Shown: positions 1 to 8,418 of the stretch, one piece after another
How positions within the stretch are numbered: the first letter of the stretch is position 1
Layout of the letters: every line of letters begins with the position of its first letter
NCBI RefSeq assembly: GCF_013365535.1
Contig: NZ_CP053590.1
Location: 3,648,501-3,712,500 of the forward strand
DNA: 64,000 nucleotides
Direction of reading: 5' to 3'
Source: Aquimarina sp. TRL1
Lineage (GTDB): Bacteria; Bacteroidota; Bacteroidia; Flavobacteriales; Flavobacteriaceae
Program-made: the position numbers and the translations under genes
The notes under the pieces: model-generated
The model's input: only the letters and a program-made list of their open reading frames with translations
Databases searched by the model: none
Told to the model about the DNA's origin: nothing

Positions 1-1266
1 AAATGATATCGACTCGGCATACATTTGTTCTAAAACAAACCGATTATTTCCTTTATAAACTAAAGGTTCTTTAAATTCATTTTTTATAAAGTTAATTAAA
101 ACATTCTTGTCTTGAATAAAAACAGTTTTTTCGTCAGGTTCATTTTGAGATACATAAACCCCTACAAATTTTTTTACGTCATTTTCTGATATTTCTATAG
201 GAGTATCATTTAAATACAATTTGAGAATTTCCTGATATACCCCATTAATATCGATTGTAGCACCGTTTGAAATTAATGTAAAGGCTAATTTTTCTCTGGC
301 AAAATATATTGAAGTAGCTCTAAATTCATCTATACGTCCTCGATGTCCAAACCCATGTCTGTCATTTATTGTGTATCTAAAAAGACCCATTCCAAACCTG
401 TCTTTTACATCCTTCATCAACTGTAGGTTTTCTTCTGAGAGTATTGTTCCGCTAAGTAGGCTTTCAAAAAAAGTATTTAAATCTTTCGGAGTTGAAACAA
501 TAGCCCCGGTTCCTTTAGCCGTCGATAAATTAGTTTTAGAGAATTCGTTCCACATATCATCGTAGGTATATGAATAAGATTCATTTTGATTCATTTCTTT
601 CCCTACATATGTGTTATTCAATTGAAGAGGGATGCATATTTTTTCTTGTAAAAGATTGTTGTATGATGAATTATAGACTTTTTCGAGTATTAGAGACAAT
701 AGAAAATAGTTAGAGTTACTGTATTCCCCTTTACTATTTGGTTCAAAATTACTTTCGTATGCCGAGATTTTAGACACCATTTTTCTGGGGGATATATATT
801 GTGTTCTGTTTTCAAAAAACCATTTGTCTTTTGTGTAGCTCGGAATTCCGCTTCTGTGTTGTAATAAATGAGCAATGGTAATCTTTTTTGCGTTTTTTAT
901 ATTTGGGAAATAGCTTTCTATAGTTTCGTTTAACTTCAGTTTATTTTCTTCAATAGCCTTAAATACTAAAGTAGCTGTGAATGATTTAGTAACTGAACCA
1001 ATACAATATTTCGTATGTATACCGGCTTTCTGGTTTAATTTTATATTGCTAAAACCAACAGCATTCTTATACACTATTTTTCCATTTTTAGATAGTATAA
1101 TACTCCCCATAAATTTATTGTTTTTGTCATAAGCTTCTAATAGGCTGTCGATCTTGACTTGATAGTTCGTCGGTACTTGTTTTGTGGATTGCGTAGATTT
1201 TTTGTTTTCTGTACAAGAAAATAAGAGGGTGGTGAAGAGTACTATTAACAAGGTTTGATTATTCAT
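1..1266 (-). CDS. Secreted class C beta-lactamase-family serine hydrolase (3' end outside window)
   Basis: I translated this frame directly; it is open from the ATG at 1266 to the window edge (422 codons), so the C-terminus is missing. It begins with a lipoprotein signal (LLFSC lipobox, Cys 18). The penicillin-binding/beta-lactamase fold is shown by the SVTK catalytic tetrad (Ser 91-Lys 94), a YSN motif (EYSNSNY) and a late HRG motif. Such proteins are usually periplasmic or surface esterases, D-aminopeptidases or beta-lactamase-like enzymes; the substrate cannot be read from sequence. Two TTGATRTATCAA palindromes lie upstream and probably regulate it. Confidence 0.85.
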   Translation of the reverse strand, partial: MNNQTLLIVLFTTLLFSCTENKKSTQSTKQVPTNYQVKIDSLLEAYDKNNKFMGSIILSKNGKIVYKNAVGFSNIKLNQKAGIHTKYCIGSVTKSFTATLVFKAIEENKLKLNETIESYFPNIKNAKKITIAHLLQHRSGIPSYTKDKWFFENRTQYISPRKMVSKISAYESNFEPNSKGEYSNSNYFLLSLILEKVYNSSYNNLLQEKICIPLQLNNTYVGKEMNQNESYSYTYDDMWNEFSKTNLSTAKGTGAIVSTPKDLNTFFESLLSGTILSEENLQLMKDVKDRFGMGLFRYTINDRHGFGHRGRIDEFRATSIYFAREKLAFTLISNGATIDINGVYQEILKLYLNDTPIEISENDVKKFVGVYVSQNEPDEKTVFIQDKNVLINFIKNEFKEPLVYKGNNRFVLEQMYAESISF

Positions 1267-1288
1267 TTTTACTGTTTTTTGATTGATT

Positions 1289-1336
1289 TTAATTGATGTA
1301 TCAAATAAAATTAAAAAAATAATTGATATATCAAAT
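1289..1336 (-). promoter_or_regulatory. Paired 12-bp palindromic operator-like boxes
   Basis: TTGATGTATCAA (1293-1304) and TTGATATATCAA (1323-1334) have centres exactly 30 bp apart. Each is embedded in a similar TTATTTGAT context on the coding strand, 27 to 70 bp upstream of the serine hydrolase start. The helical phasing (about three turns) suits a cooperative dimeric repressor or activator. The cognate regulator is not identified. Confidence 0.5.
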
Positions 1337-1433
1337 AATTGTTGTTGTTTTTAAGAAATACTTACTAAAAATAGGGGAGGCAAGCTATAATGATCTAAGG
1401 GATGTATAGTAGCGGATTTATTAGAATTGACTA

Positions 1434-2204
1434 TTAGTTAAATATCATCACCTGCCCATCTTCTGGGATTAATGTCTTTTCTATCAATCCTTGCCTGCTC
1501 AATTCATCTGTTAATTGTTTTCTTGTAATGGGACAATGATTAACAGCTTCTAAATGATTCGCTATTACTTTTCCTGGGGAGTTTTTAACAAATGTCACAA
1601 TGTCCTCCATCTTCATTAATAATGGTTGAAAAAGGTCTAATTGAGCTCGTCCACTAGCTACAATACTAATTTCTGGTTTGTATTCAGATAGTACTTTGTG
1701 AACATCATCTGTATAAATTGTATCGGAACTTATGTACATGGTTTTTTCGTTAGGCAATCGGATATAAAACCCCATTACAGCTCCCATTGGTTTTGCTATA
1801 AACCCGTAGCCGTGAACCGCGGGGATACCTTCGATTGTTCCTCCTAAAAACTCAGAAGTTTCCCAATAATTAATTACTTGTGTTATGTTTAACCGGCGTT
1901 TAAGAAGTGTTTTTTTATCTTTAAAGCTGCATATCACAGGAATGTTTTTTGATTTTAAAAACTTTTCGGCTTCTTTATCTAAATGATCGGGATGTACATG
2001 AGTTATTAAACAATGTGTAGTTTTTTTCACTATTTCCATTGCATTAATTGGCAGGTCAAGTATTGGGTTTCGTTTGGGTTTATACCTAAATAATGTGAAG
2101 GAAGGACCGGCGGTTCCTTTTTTGCCAAGCATTGGATCTACTAAAATTACCTTGTTGTGGGTTTCGATAACCATAGTAGCATTTCTCAAATGATGTATTT
2201 TCAT
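1434..2204 (-). CDS. MBL-fold metal-dependent hydrolase (UlaG-like)
   Basis: A metallo-beta-lactamase fold protein of about 256 residues with the signature THVHPDHLD (HxHxDH) metal site, a later VHGYG histidine and a SSDT aspartate. It has no signal peptide, so it is likely cytoplasmic. The ATG at 2204 (MKIHHLRNA) is preferred over a TTG eight codons upstream because the family starts close to the first beta strand. It lies about 60 bp downstream of a Crp/Fnr regulator gene in the same direction and is probably co-transcribed with it. Substrate unknown. Confidence 0.8.
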   Translation of the reverse strand: MKIHHLRNATMVIETHNKVILVDPMLGKKGTAGPSFTLFRYKPKRNPILDLPINAMEIVKKTTHCLITHVHPDHLDKEAEKFLKSKNIPVICSFKDKKTLLKRRLNITQVINYWETSEFLGGTIEGIPAVHGYGFIAKPMGAVMGFYIRLPNEKTMYISSDTIYTDDVHKVLSEYKPEISIVASGRAQLDLFQPLLMKMEDIVTFVKNSPGKVIANHLEAVNHCPITRKQLTDELSRQGLIEKTLIPEDGQVMIFN

Positions 2205-2265
2205 AATTTTATCTTTTCTCAACGACAAAATTAGAGTGTCAATTCTCTGATTACATTGATTTGAA

Positions 2266-2844
2266 TCAAGAAATACGTTTGCGAATCCTGCTCAATGTTT
2301 CAGGGGTAATATTTAGGTAAGAAGCTATGTGATACTGAGGAATCGTTTGTAACCAATTTGGTTTGTAAATCAGAAGCTCGTTATATAATTCTTCGGATGA
2401 TTTGGTTATTCTGTTGAATTCAAACAGTTCTTTTTGCTTTAATAGTTTTCGAAAAGACAGATCAATGAATGACTTTCCACATTCGTATTTTTTTAGGATG
2501 TTTCTAAACGAATTTTTATCAATAACCAACAACTCTACAGGGGTTAACGTCTCTTGATATTTTTTTGTTTTGGTATCGTTGATAAACGAAGGCAAATCGG
2601 TAATAAATTGTGGTTTTGTATAAAAATTTATGTTAGTTTCTTTATTGGCAGAGGCATAAAATTCTCGAATAACCCCTTTGTTTAGAAAGCGTAACTGATT
2701 TTCTTCGGTGTTTGCAGCAAGAATCAGAGTGTTCTTTTTGAGCTCTTTTGTGCGGAATAAATCTAATAACTCTTTTAAGCCTTCTCTATTGAGGGGGTAT
2801 TCTGTTTCAAAAAATGATATTATTTTGGTTATATCTGGTTTCAT
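2266..2844 (-). CDS. Crp/Fnr-family transcriptional regulator
   Basis: A cyclic-nucleotide-binding-like beta barrel (roughly residues 15-115) is followed by a C-terminal helix-turn-helix (QYHIASYLNITPETLSRIRK), as in the Bacteroidota Crp/Fnr subfamily. No Fnr cysteine cluster is present, so oxygen sensing through Fe-S is not expected. The ATG at 2844 (MKPDITKI) is preferred; a GTG at 2895 would add 17 residues. The MBL-fold hydrolase gene downstream is the obvious candidate partner. Confidence 0.8.
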   Translation of the reverse strand: MKPDITKIISFFETEYPLNREGLKELLDLFRTKELKKNTLILAANTEENQLRFLNKGVIREFYASANKETNINFYTKPQFITDLPSFINDTKTKKYQETLTPVELLVIDKNSFRNILKKYECGKSFIDLSFRKLLKQKELFEFNRITKSSEELYNELLIYKPNWLQTIPQYHIASYLNITPETLSRIRKRIS

Positions 2845-2933
2845 TCTGCTTGTTGTTAACAGCTTTGTACGTAGATAGTAGGTGATTTCATGCACTTCTT
2901 TTTTTTCGATAAAATATTGTTCAATACGGGATA

Positions 2934-4103
2934 TTAATTCATAAACGGAGCAGGGGTAACGTTGGGTATCACAATAATATAATCAAAGCCATGCAATGTT
3001 TTCTTTAAGGTTTCATCCTCAATTTGAAGTTTATCAGATTTAATTGTTTTCAGAATCTGAGAAATATCGAATAAACTCCAATGTATAGCATCTGAAGCTT
3101 CAAAGAAAGGCGCATAATGCTTTAAGTCATTACCAGATGGGTTTATTTTTTGAGGTTCCATCCCTTCAAAAGGGACTCCTTGTATTCCATTTTTTCCTAT
3201 TATCATAATGTGTAGGGAACTTTCAAAATTTGCATCAGATATATTAGAGACGAAATTACCGATATCATATCCACCTAATATGCTTTGAGCCTTGTTTACG
3301 TGAATAGCCCCGTACTTGAATAAGTTTTTACCAGTATTGAATGCTTCAATATTCTTTAGTATTTCATTTTTCATCAATTGAATTCTCAGATGATGATTTT
3401 GGTCACGATATATTTCTCGAGATAGTTTTAAGCTGGCTATGATCTTCTGTTCACTGGCACTTAATTTAAGCTTTTCAAGTTCTTGTAGATTTTGTTCAAA
3501 TTCATCAGTGAATAAATATGGGCTTCCTTTTCCAGAGGTAAACAACTCAAACTGTTTTTTAGAGTTTATTGCGATATTCGAATAAAGCTCTTTGGCTTTC
3601 TTATGTTGTGTGATTTCTTTTAATTTAGAAGCTATTAATCCATCTGCGGTTAATGCTATTTGATCTGTACCAATGATGTTTGTACCTTTTTTTATCAATT
3701 TTTTCAGCAACTGGAATTCGGATGCTAATGCATAAAAAGAAAATGCGTACTTATAATCCGTAATAAATTGATCCAGCTTATCCTGAGGGAGCTTATGTAT
3801 TTTTTGAGAAATAAAATCTCCAGAATACGGGTCGATCTCACAGAAAAAGTTATCAAATTTTATTTTGGATGTGATTTCAGAAACAAATAATGGGATCTCA
3901 TTAAAAAAGTGGTCTTCTCCAATTAATGTATTTTTATGAGATGCAATCTCCGTCATAATTTTATCCCAGCCATCACCTTTGAACTGACCTTGCTGGTATG
4001 AGAACGTGGCTTTATTAGTATTGATTACTTTTGCTAATGCTGCCTGTCCATAAGTATTTACGGCAAGAAAAAATAACGTTAGTGCTATGTATAGTTGTTT
4101 CAT
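2934..4103 (-). CDS. Secreted EreA/ChaN (Tiki-fold)-like protein
   Basis: A 389-residue protein with a clear Sec signal peptide (cut near TYGQ). The segment TLIGEDHFFNEIPLF resembles the GExH...E catalytic region of the EreA/ChaN/Tiki superfamily (erythromycin esterases, haem-binding ChaN, Tiki proteases), and a late KYGAIHVNKA histidine fits the same fold. Similarity is motif-level only, so this is a structural guess and not proof of esterase activity. It is a monocistronic-looking gene behind an intrinsic terminator for the preceding unit. Confidence 0.4.
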   Translation of the reverse strand: MKQLYIALTLFFLAVNTYGQAALAKVINTNKATFSYQQGQFKGDGWDKIMTEIASHKNTLIGEDHFFNEIPLFVSEITSKIKFDNFFCEIDPYSGDFISQKIHKLPQDKLDQFITDYKYAFSFYALASEFQLLKKLIKKGTNIIGTDQIALTADGLIASKLKEITQHKKAKELYSNIAINSKKQFELFTSGKGSPYLFTDEFEQNLQELEKLKLSASEQKIIASLKLSREIYRDQNHHLRIQLMKNEILKNIEAFNTGKNLFKYGAIHVNKAQSILGGYDIGNFVSNISDANFESSLHIMIIGKNGIQGVPFEGMEPQKINPSGNDLKHYAPFFEASDAIHWSLFDISQILKTIKSDKLQIEDETLKKTLHGFDYIIVIPNVTPAPFMN

Positions 4104-4189
4104 TCTTAACTTTTTATTAATAGACGAAAAAATAATTATTTTGTTACTCCAGTAGTTGTTAATACTTTTAGTTAGACAAGATACTTAAT

Positions 4190-4235
4190 AAAAACAACAG
4201 CGGTTTAAGTTCACTCCTAAACCGCTGTTGTTTTT
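4190..4235 (-). terminator. Intrinsic terminator hairpin
   Basis: A perfect 18-bp inverted repeat (4190-4207 and 4218-4235) with a 10-nt loop. The stem starts and ends in A/T runs, so it can act in both directions. It lies 50 bp after the stop of the NTF2-DJ-1 gene. Confidence 0.85.
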
Positions 4236-4284
4236 ATATGCTGTTGGCTATTGGTTTTGCCTAATAGAATACCTCATAACCTAA

Positions 4285-5409
4285 CTATTTTTTTCCTTCA
4301 TTTAAATTCTCGATTATTTTTAGGGCGACCTCTCTGGATGACAAATAATTTTGCCCGGTTATTAACTTCCCATCGACTTCTACGTGCGCTTTATTTCTGG
4401 GAGAGAATTTAAAAACAGCACCTCGGTTTTCTAATGTTTTCTGAATTAAAAATGGAAAATGCCTAAAGTATTCTGCATCTTGTTTCTCGAATGAATCGGG
4501 ATACCCGCTAACGACTTTATTCTTAAACAGATAATTACCCTCTCTAGTTTTTAGATTTACAATTCCCGCTGTTCCATGACAGACAGACGATACAATCCCA
4601 TCATGTTGCTCATAGATCGTCATTACTAATGTTTGAATTTCTTTGTTTTCCGGAACTCCAAACATCGCAGCTCCGCCACCTATGTAATGCACGGCTTTAT
4701 AATTAGCAGGAATGATTTCATCAGGTTTGTTTGTGTTTTTTAAAGCATACATAAAATCGGAATTATATAGATATTGTACGCTCAATGAATCTGATGTATC
4801 AATATATGAAAGTGGGATAGTTCCCCCTTTCGGGCTTACAAAATCCACTGTAAAACCGGCATTTTTGAAAGTATCATAGGCATTTACTAGTTCGGAGAAG
4901 CTATTTCCTGTAGGGATATCAGAATCTCCGTAATAGGCCGCATTTGATACGATAAATAAAATCCTGTCTGCTACAGATGCACGACTGCTTTTATCTTTTG
5001 CAGCTGTTTTACTGATAATTTTCCATTGCTTCTCTATCTTTTTTAAAAGAAATAAATCTATATATCTTGAATTATCATCAGGAAATAGTATTTCTACCTT
5101 TGCACTAGCAATTGTATTGTTGTAGTCTATTGATAGTATATTTCCGATTCGGCCATTGAACTCCCCATGTTTTTTATTTTCATACCAGCTTTGATATTTT
5201 TTTATGGGCACAATCCATAATTCGTCTTTTTTGTTATCTAAGAAGAGATCTGCTTCTGCATAAAATGCTTTTTTAATAAGTTCAGGTTGATTGTAAGATG
5301 TACCATTTATATAATTCAGGAGGGTATTTTTAATTGCATGTTCTTCAGTTTGTCCGAAAGTAAAAAAGTGAAAAAAAATAAGACTAATTACTAAAAAAGA
5401 ATATTTCAT
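4285..5409 (-). CDS. Secreted NTF2-like / DJ-1/PfpI fusion protein
   Basis: After a signal peptide (TFGQ) the first half (about residues 20-140) is an NTF2/lumazine-binding-like domain. The second half is a DJ-1/PfpI-type amidotransferase-like domain beginning DRILFIVSN, with the nucleophile elbow SSVCHGTAG (Cys-His) as in Hsp31-type glyoxalase III/deglycase proteins. The ATG at 5409 directly precedes the signal peptide and is preferred to a TTG nine codons upstream. The gene follows an AraC regulator gene with two inverted repeats in the gap. A possible role is handling reactive carbonyls outside the cytoplasm, but this is inferred. Confidence 0.75.
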   Translation of the reverse strand: MKYSFLVISLIFFHFFTFGQTEEHAIKNTLLNYINGTSYNQPELIKKAFYAEADLFLDNKKDELWIVPIKKYQSWYENKKHGEFNGRIGNILSIDYNNTIASAKVEILFPDDNSRYIDLFLLKKIEKQWKIISKTAAKDKSSRASVADRILFIVSNAAYYGDSDIPTGNSFSELVNAYDTFKNAGFTVDFVSPKGGTIPLSYIDTSDSLSVQYLYNSDFMYALKNTNKPDEIIPANYKAVHYIGGGAAMFGVPENKEIQTLVMTIYEQHDGIVSSVCHGTAGIVNLKTREGNYLFKNKVVSGYPDSFEKQDAEYFRHFPFLIQKTLENRGAVFKFSPRNKAHVEVDGKLITGQNYLSSREVALKIIENLNEGKK

Positions 5410-5459
5410 AAAAATTGTATTTTGTTTTGACCGCAATTTTAGTTGAAATAGTTATTTAC

Positions 5460-5504
5460 ACTATAACAGAATTATAGTTTAGAACTCCTAATGTATACAT
5501 TAGG
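5460..5504 (-). promoter_or_regulatory. Two inverted repeats upstream of the DJ-1 fusion gene
   Basis: A perfect 18-bp palindrome CCTAATGTATACATTAGG (5487-5504) and a 7-5-7 inverted repeat ACTATAA-CAGAA-TTATAGT (5460-5478) fill the gap between the AraC gene stop (5520) and the DJ-1 fusion start (5409). No T-run follows the palindrome, so an operator is more likely than a terminator. Confidence 0.5.
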
Positions 5505-5519
5505 AAGGCAAAAATGGAC

Positions 5520-6656
5520 TTATTTGCCGGTGTATTTAGAAGGGGTGGTATTAGTAACTTTTTTAAATGCAGTATAGAATGTGCTGTTCGAATTAAACCC
5601 ACAAGCTTCAGCAATTGTTTCAATTTTTAAATGAGGTTTTGTTTCTAGAAGTTGTTTTGCTTCTTCAATTCTGTATTCATTAATAAATTGAGAAAAACTT
5701 TTGTTTAAATTGTTATTTAACAACTGTGATAATAATTGCGGTCGGATATTAATCTTTTTAGCCAAACCGGGCATTGTGATGTTAGGGTTTTTAAACAGCT
5801 CTTCATTGATTAGTATGGATTCAATTTTTTCCAATAACTGATTCGCTTCCGTTTCTTTTATTTGAACATTGGCATACTTTTTCTTTTTTACAGAAACGAT
5901 GAATTCTTTTTTTCTTTTGTAATAAAGCAGTAACCCTGATAAATAAAAAATAAAAGAAAATGATAATGCCCCTATAAGATATGAGGTGTAGGCAGCTGTA
6001 TTGTATGCTACCCAGATGATTAAAACGCCGAAGAAGACATTGACAAGCCAAATTTCATCATAGTTCAACGTCTCTTTTTTGGAGAATAATTTTCGAATGA
6101 CAGATTTTAACAAGAATGTAGAAATAACAATGTATACTAGCCATTGAAAATTAATAATGTAGTAGAAATAGTTAATCCAAAGGTCAATATTGGTTTGATA
6201 TGGATATAGAATTCCTACACTTAATATAAGGAGTAGAAGGAAAAGCAATTGAAAGTTTAAAAACTTAATTGATTCATCAGGTTTTAAAATCTTAGCCTTA
6301 ATGTAGAAATATAAAAATGGACCTATAAAAAAACAAGCAGACAACCCGATTTGCAAGTATGTTTTAGAAAGCTCAGGGTTAAAGAAAAAGAACAAGGATT
6401 TCCAAACACGAATACTCAAGGCTGCAAGTAAACCACCTAAAAAATAATTTGACTTGTCAGGTGATTTGACAAAAAATAAAAAATAAACACTGAGTATAAT
6501 GCTATTAAAAGCTCCTAAAGCACTAAAGAAGAATATTAACTTGTTGTCTAGCCCCAATTGGTTTGTATAATTTTTTAGTTTGTAACTAATGGTTGTACAT
6601 ATAAAAGATATATAGTACTTTTTGTTTAAAAACAAAGATAACAGAAAAGCACTCAT
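5520..6656 (-). CDS. Membrane-anchored AraC-family transcriptional regulator
   Basis: The N-terminal two thirds is a chain of about seven hydrophobic segments. The C-terminal 100 residues form an AraC double helix-turn-helix, with the hallmark second-helix region IAEACGFNSNSTFYTAFKK. This architecture is common in Bacteroidota and suggests signal sensing in the membrane. The next gene on the same strand is the secreted NTF2-DJ-1 fusion, a likely target. The ATG at 6656 is plausible but the first ~30 residues are uncertain. Confidence 0.85.
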   Translation of the reverse strand: MSAFLLSLFLNKKYYISFICTTISYKLKNYTNQLGLDNKLIFFFSALGAFNSIILSVYFLFFVKSPDKSNYFLGGLLAALSIRVWKSLFFFFNPELSKTYLQIGLSACFFIGPFLYFYIKAKILKPDESIKFLNFQLLFLLLLILSVGILYPYQTNIDLWINYFYYIINFQWLVYIVISTFLLKSVIRKLFSKKETLNYDEIWLVNVFFGVLIIWVAYNTAAYTSYLIGALSFSFIFYLSGLLLYYKRKKEFIVSVKKKKYANVQIKETEANQLLEKIESILINEELFKNPNITMPGLAKKINIRPQLLSQLLNNNLNKSFSQFINEYRIEEAKQLLETKPHLKIETIAEACGFNSNSTFYTAFKKVTNTTPSKYTGK

Positions 6657-6951
6657 TTTTGTTTTAGTCCGTACCTGCTATTTTTTATATTCGTTATTGA
6701 GCGTAGTTTATTTCTTATGGTCACAGTTTAAAGGCAACTCTTTGTAAGTGTTAATGTGATTAAAACAATCTCTTGTTATTTTTTTTTAGGGACCTATTCC
6801 TTCATCCAGAGGGTAGGGGTATTGAGTGTCTCCTGGTCAATTTGCAGCACCAGAGTGACAATCAAGATATGAATTTCCATCATGGTCGACTGCGATAATG
6901 GTAGTATTGTCAGTTTCCATATTCCTGAAATAGGTCGAATACCTGAATTTT
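6657..6951. other. Gene-free spacer with a tiny interrupted ORF
   Basis: No convincing gene. On the minus strand an ATG at 6919 opens 27 codons (METDNTTIIAVDHDG...) ending in TGA, with the same frame continuing 16 codons to TAA. It could be a decayed gene end or chance. No repeat of the cassette type is visible. Confidence 0.4.
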
Positions 6952-7500
6952 TTATTGCAAATTCAGTTGCCAGGAGATCCCAAATTGGTCTTCGACAAAT
7001 CCAAATTTTTGACTGAAACCATAATTGTTCAATGGCATCATCACATTACCGTTTTCAGATAGTTTTGTGAACAAATATTGAAGTTGACTTTCATCCTCGC
7101 ATTCTACATAATTTGAAACAGCAGGCGTAAAACCCCAATCATGTATTGCCGGACTGTCACTACACATAAACAGGTTTCCATTCAAATGGAATGTGGCATG
7201 CATTATTGTTCCTTCTTTTCCTGGTCCTTCCTTTTCCCAACGTTTTAGGTCAACAATTTTGGAATTGTCAAACAGTCCTATATAAAAGTTCATAGCCTGT
7301 TCTGCATTTTCTTTTTGGAATGTTAAGAATGTTGCGATTTGTTCCTTCATAGTATTTGAGTTTTCTCTTTTTAATTTATTTAAGCTGTCAAGTTCAGCAC
7401 GTAATTGCCTCAATTCCTCAATTTGTTCATTATTTTGCTTATTTTCAGTACAATTGAATGCTAGTAAAGCTAAGAATAGGATTAATATACTTTTTTTCAT
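6952..7500 (-). CDS. VOC-family (PhnB-like glyoxalase fold) lipoprotein
   Basis: A lipoprotein signal (LLAFNCTEN) and a short Gln/Glu/Asn-rich, possibly coiled linker precede a vicinal-oxygen-chelate domain of the PhnB type (from about residue 55: FLTFQKENAEQAMNFYIGLF, ending EDQFGISWQ). PhnB-like proteins are normally cytoplasmic, so export of this one is unusual. Metal ligands cannot be assigned with certainty. It appears to be a single-gene unit. Confidence 0.75.
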   Translation of the reverse strand: MKKSILILFLALLAFNCTENKQNNEQIEELRQLRAELDSLNKLKRENSNTMKEQIATFLTFQKENAEQAMNFYIGLFDNSKIVDLKRWEKEGPGKEGTIMHATFHLNGNLFMCSDSPAIHDWGFTPAVSNYVECEDESQLQYLFTKLSENGNVMMPLNNYGFSQKFGFVEDQFGISWQLNLQ

Positions 7501-7656
7501 AGTTGGTGCTTTTTTCGCCTTTAGAGAATGTCTACATATATGAATAGTAGTAATATATGTCTTACCATTCTAGGGGGTGTTGATTTTAAAATTACAAAAC
7601 TGCTTTTGATTTATCCCTTAACTCCCTATTATTTTTATACTTTGTAAGCGGTGATA

Positions 7657-8418
7657 TTATTTTCTAACCCAATCTTTAAATAAGGGAGTCCTATTAACGG
7701 ATGTGATTAATGTACTGTTTTTATTTCCAGTTAATTTGATAGCCACTTTATTCTTACCGTATTGCTCATACATTGAGATAAACTCAATATTGATGAGTTG
7801 AGATTTATTGATTCTAAAAAACATCTTTGGGGATAGGGTTGCTTCGATATGACTCAGCGTTAAGGTTTCCTTTATTATGAATTTCTTATCAGATTCAGTA
7901 TGCGCGAATAAAACACCTCCTTCAATTTCGATTAATTTAACCAGGTTTACTTTTAGAATACTTACCTTTCCTTTTCCTGACTGAACTACAATACGCTTTC
8001 TATAATCGGGGTCTCTAAAGATTTGTAGTGCTTCTATATTACGTTCATTTGTGCCAGAAATTTTTGTTTTTAAAGTAAAGTAGTTTGCCATTACTTTTGA
8101 AAATTGTTCATAGGTATATGGTTTTAATAGATAACCAAAACCGTGATTTTCAAGAGCGTTAAATGAGTAATGATCATAAGCAGAAATGAATATGAAAGGA
8201 CAAACGACAGGGGTCTTAGTTAATAAATCAAAAACATTGCCGTCTAAAATTTCAATGTCCGAAAGTACTAAATCTATTGAATGATTAATAAGTGTATGTA
8301 TAGCTTCTTTAAAAGAACCAGTACTCAACACTATATTTATGGAAGGATCATATCGTTTTATATAATCTTCTACCTTTTTTCGGGATTGTATTTCATCTTC
8401 TATAATGAGTATCTTCAT
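7657..8418 (-). CDS. LytR/AlgR-type response regulator (REC-LytTR)
   Basis: A receiver domain (acidic IIEDE, phospho-acceptor Asp in LVLSDI, conserved Lys in LLKPY) is followed by a LytTR DNA-binding domain (from about residue 145, FFRINKSQLINIEFI). Its start overlaps the end of the upstream sensor kinase gene by 26 bp, indicating translational coupling. It is the output half of a LytS/LytR two-component pair. Confidence 0.93.
   Translation of the reverse strand: MKILIIEDEIQSRKKVEDYIKRYDPSINIVLSTGSFKEAIHTLINHSIDLVLSDIEILDGNVFDLLTKTPVVCPFIFISAYDHYSFNALENHGFGYLLKPYTYEQFSKVMANYFTLKTKISGTNERNIEALQIFRDPDYRKRIVVQSGKGKVSILKVNLVKLIEIEGGVLFAHTESDKKFIIKETLTLSHIEATLSPKMFFRINKSQLINIEFISMYEQYGKNKVAIKLTGNKNSTLITSVNRTPLFKDWVRK

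Noticed and set aside
690..875. Minus-strand 61-codon frame
   Set aside because: Lies out of frame inside the partial serine hydrolase gene.
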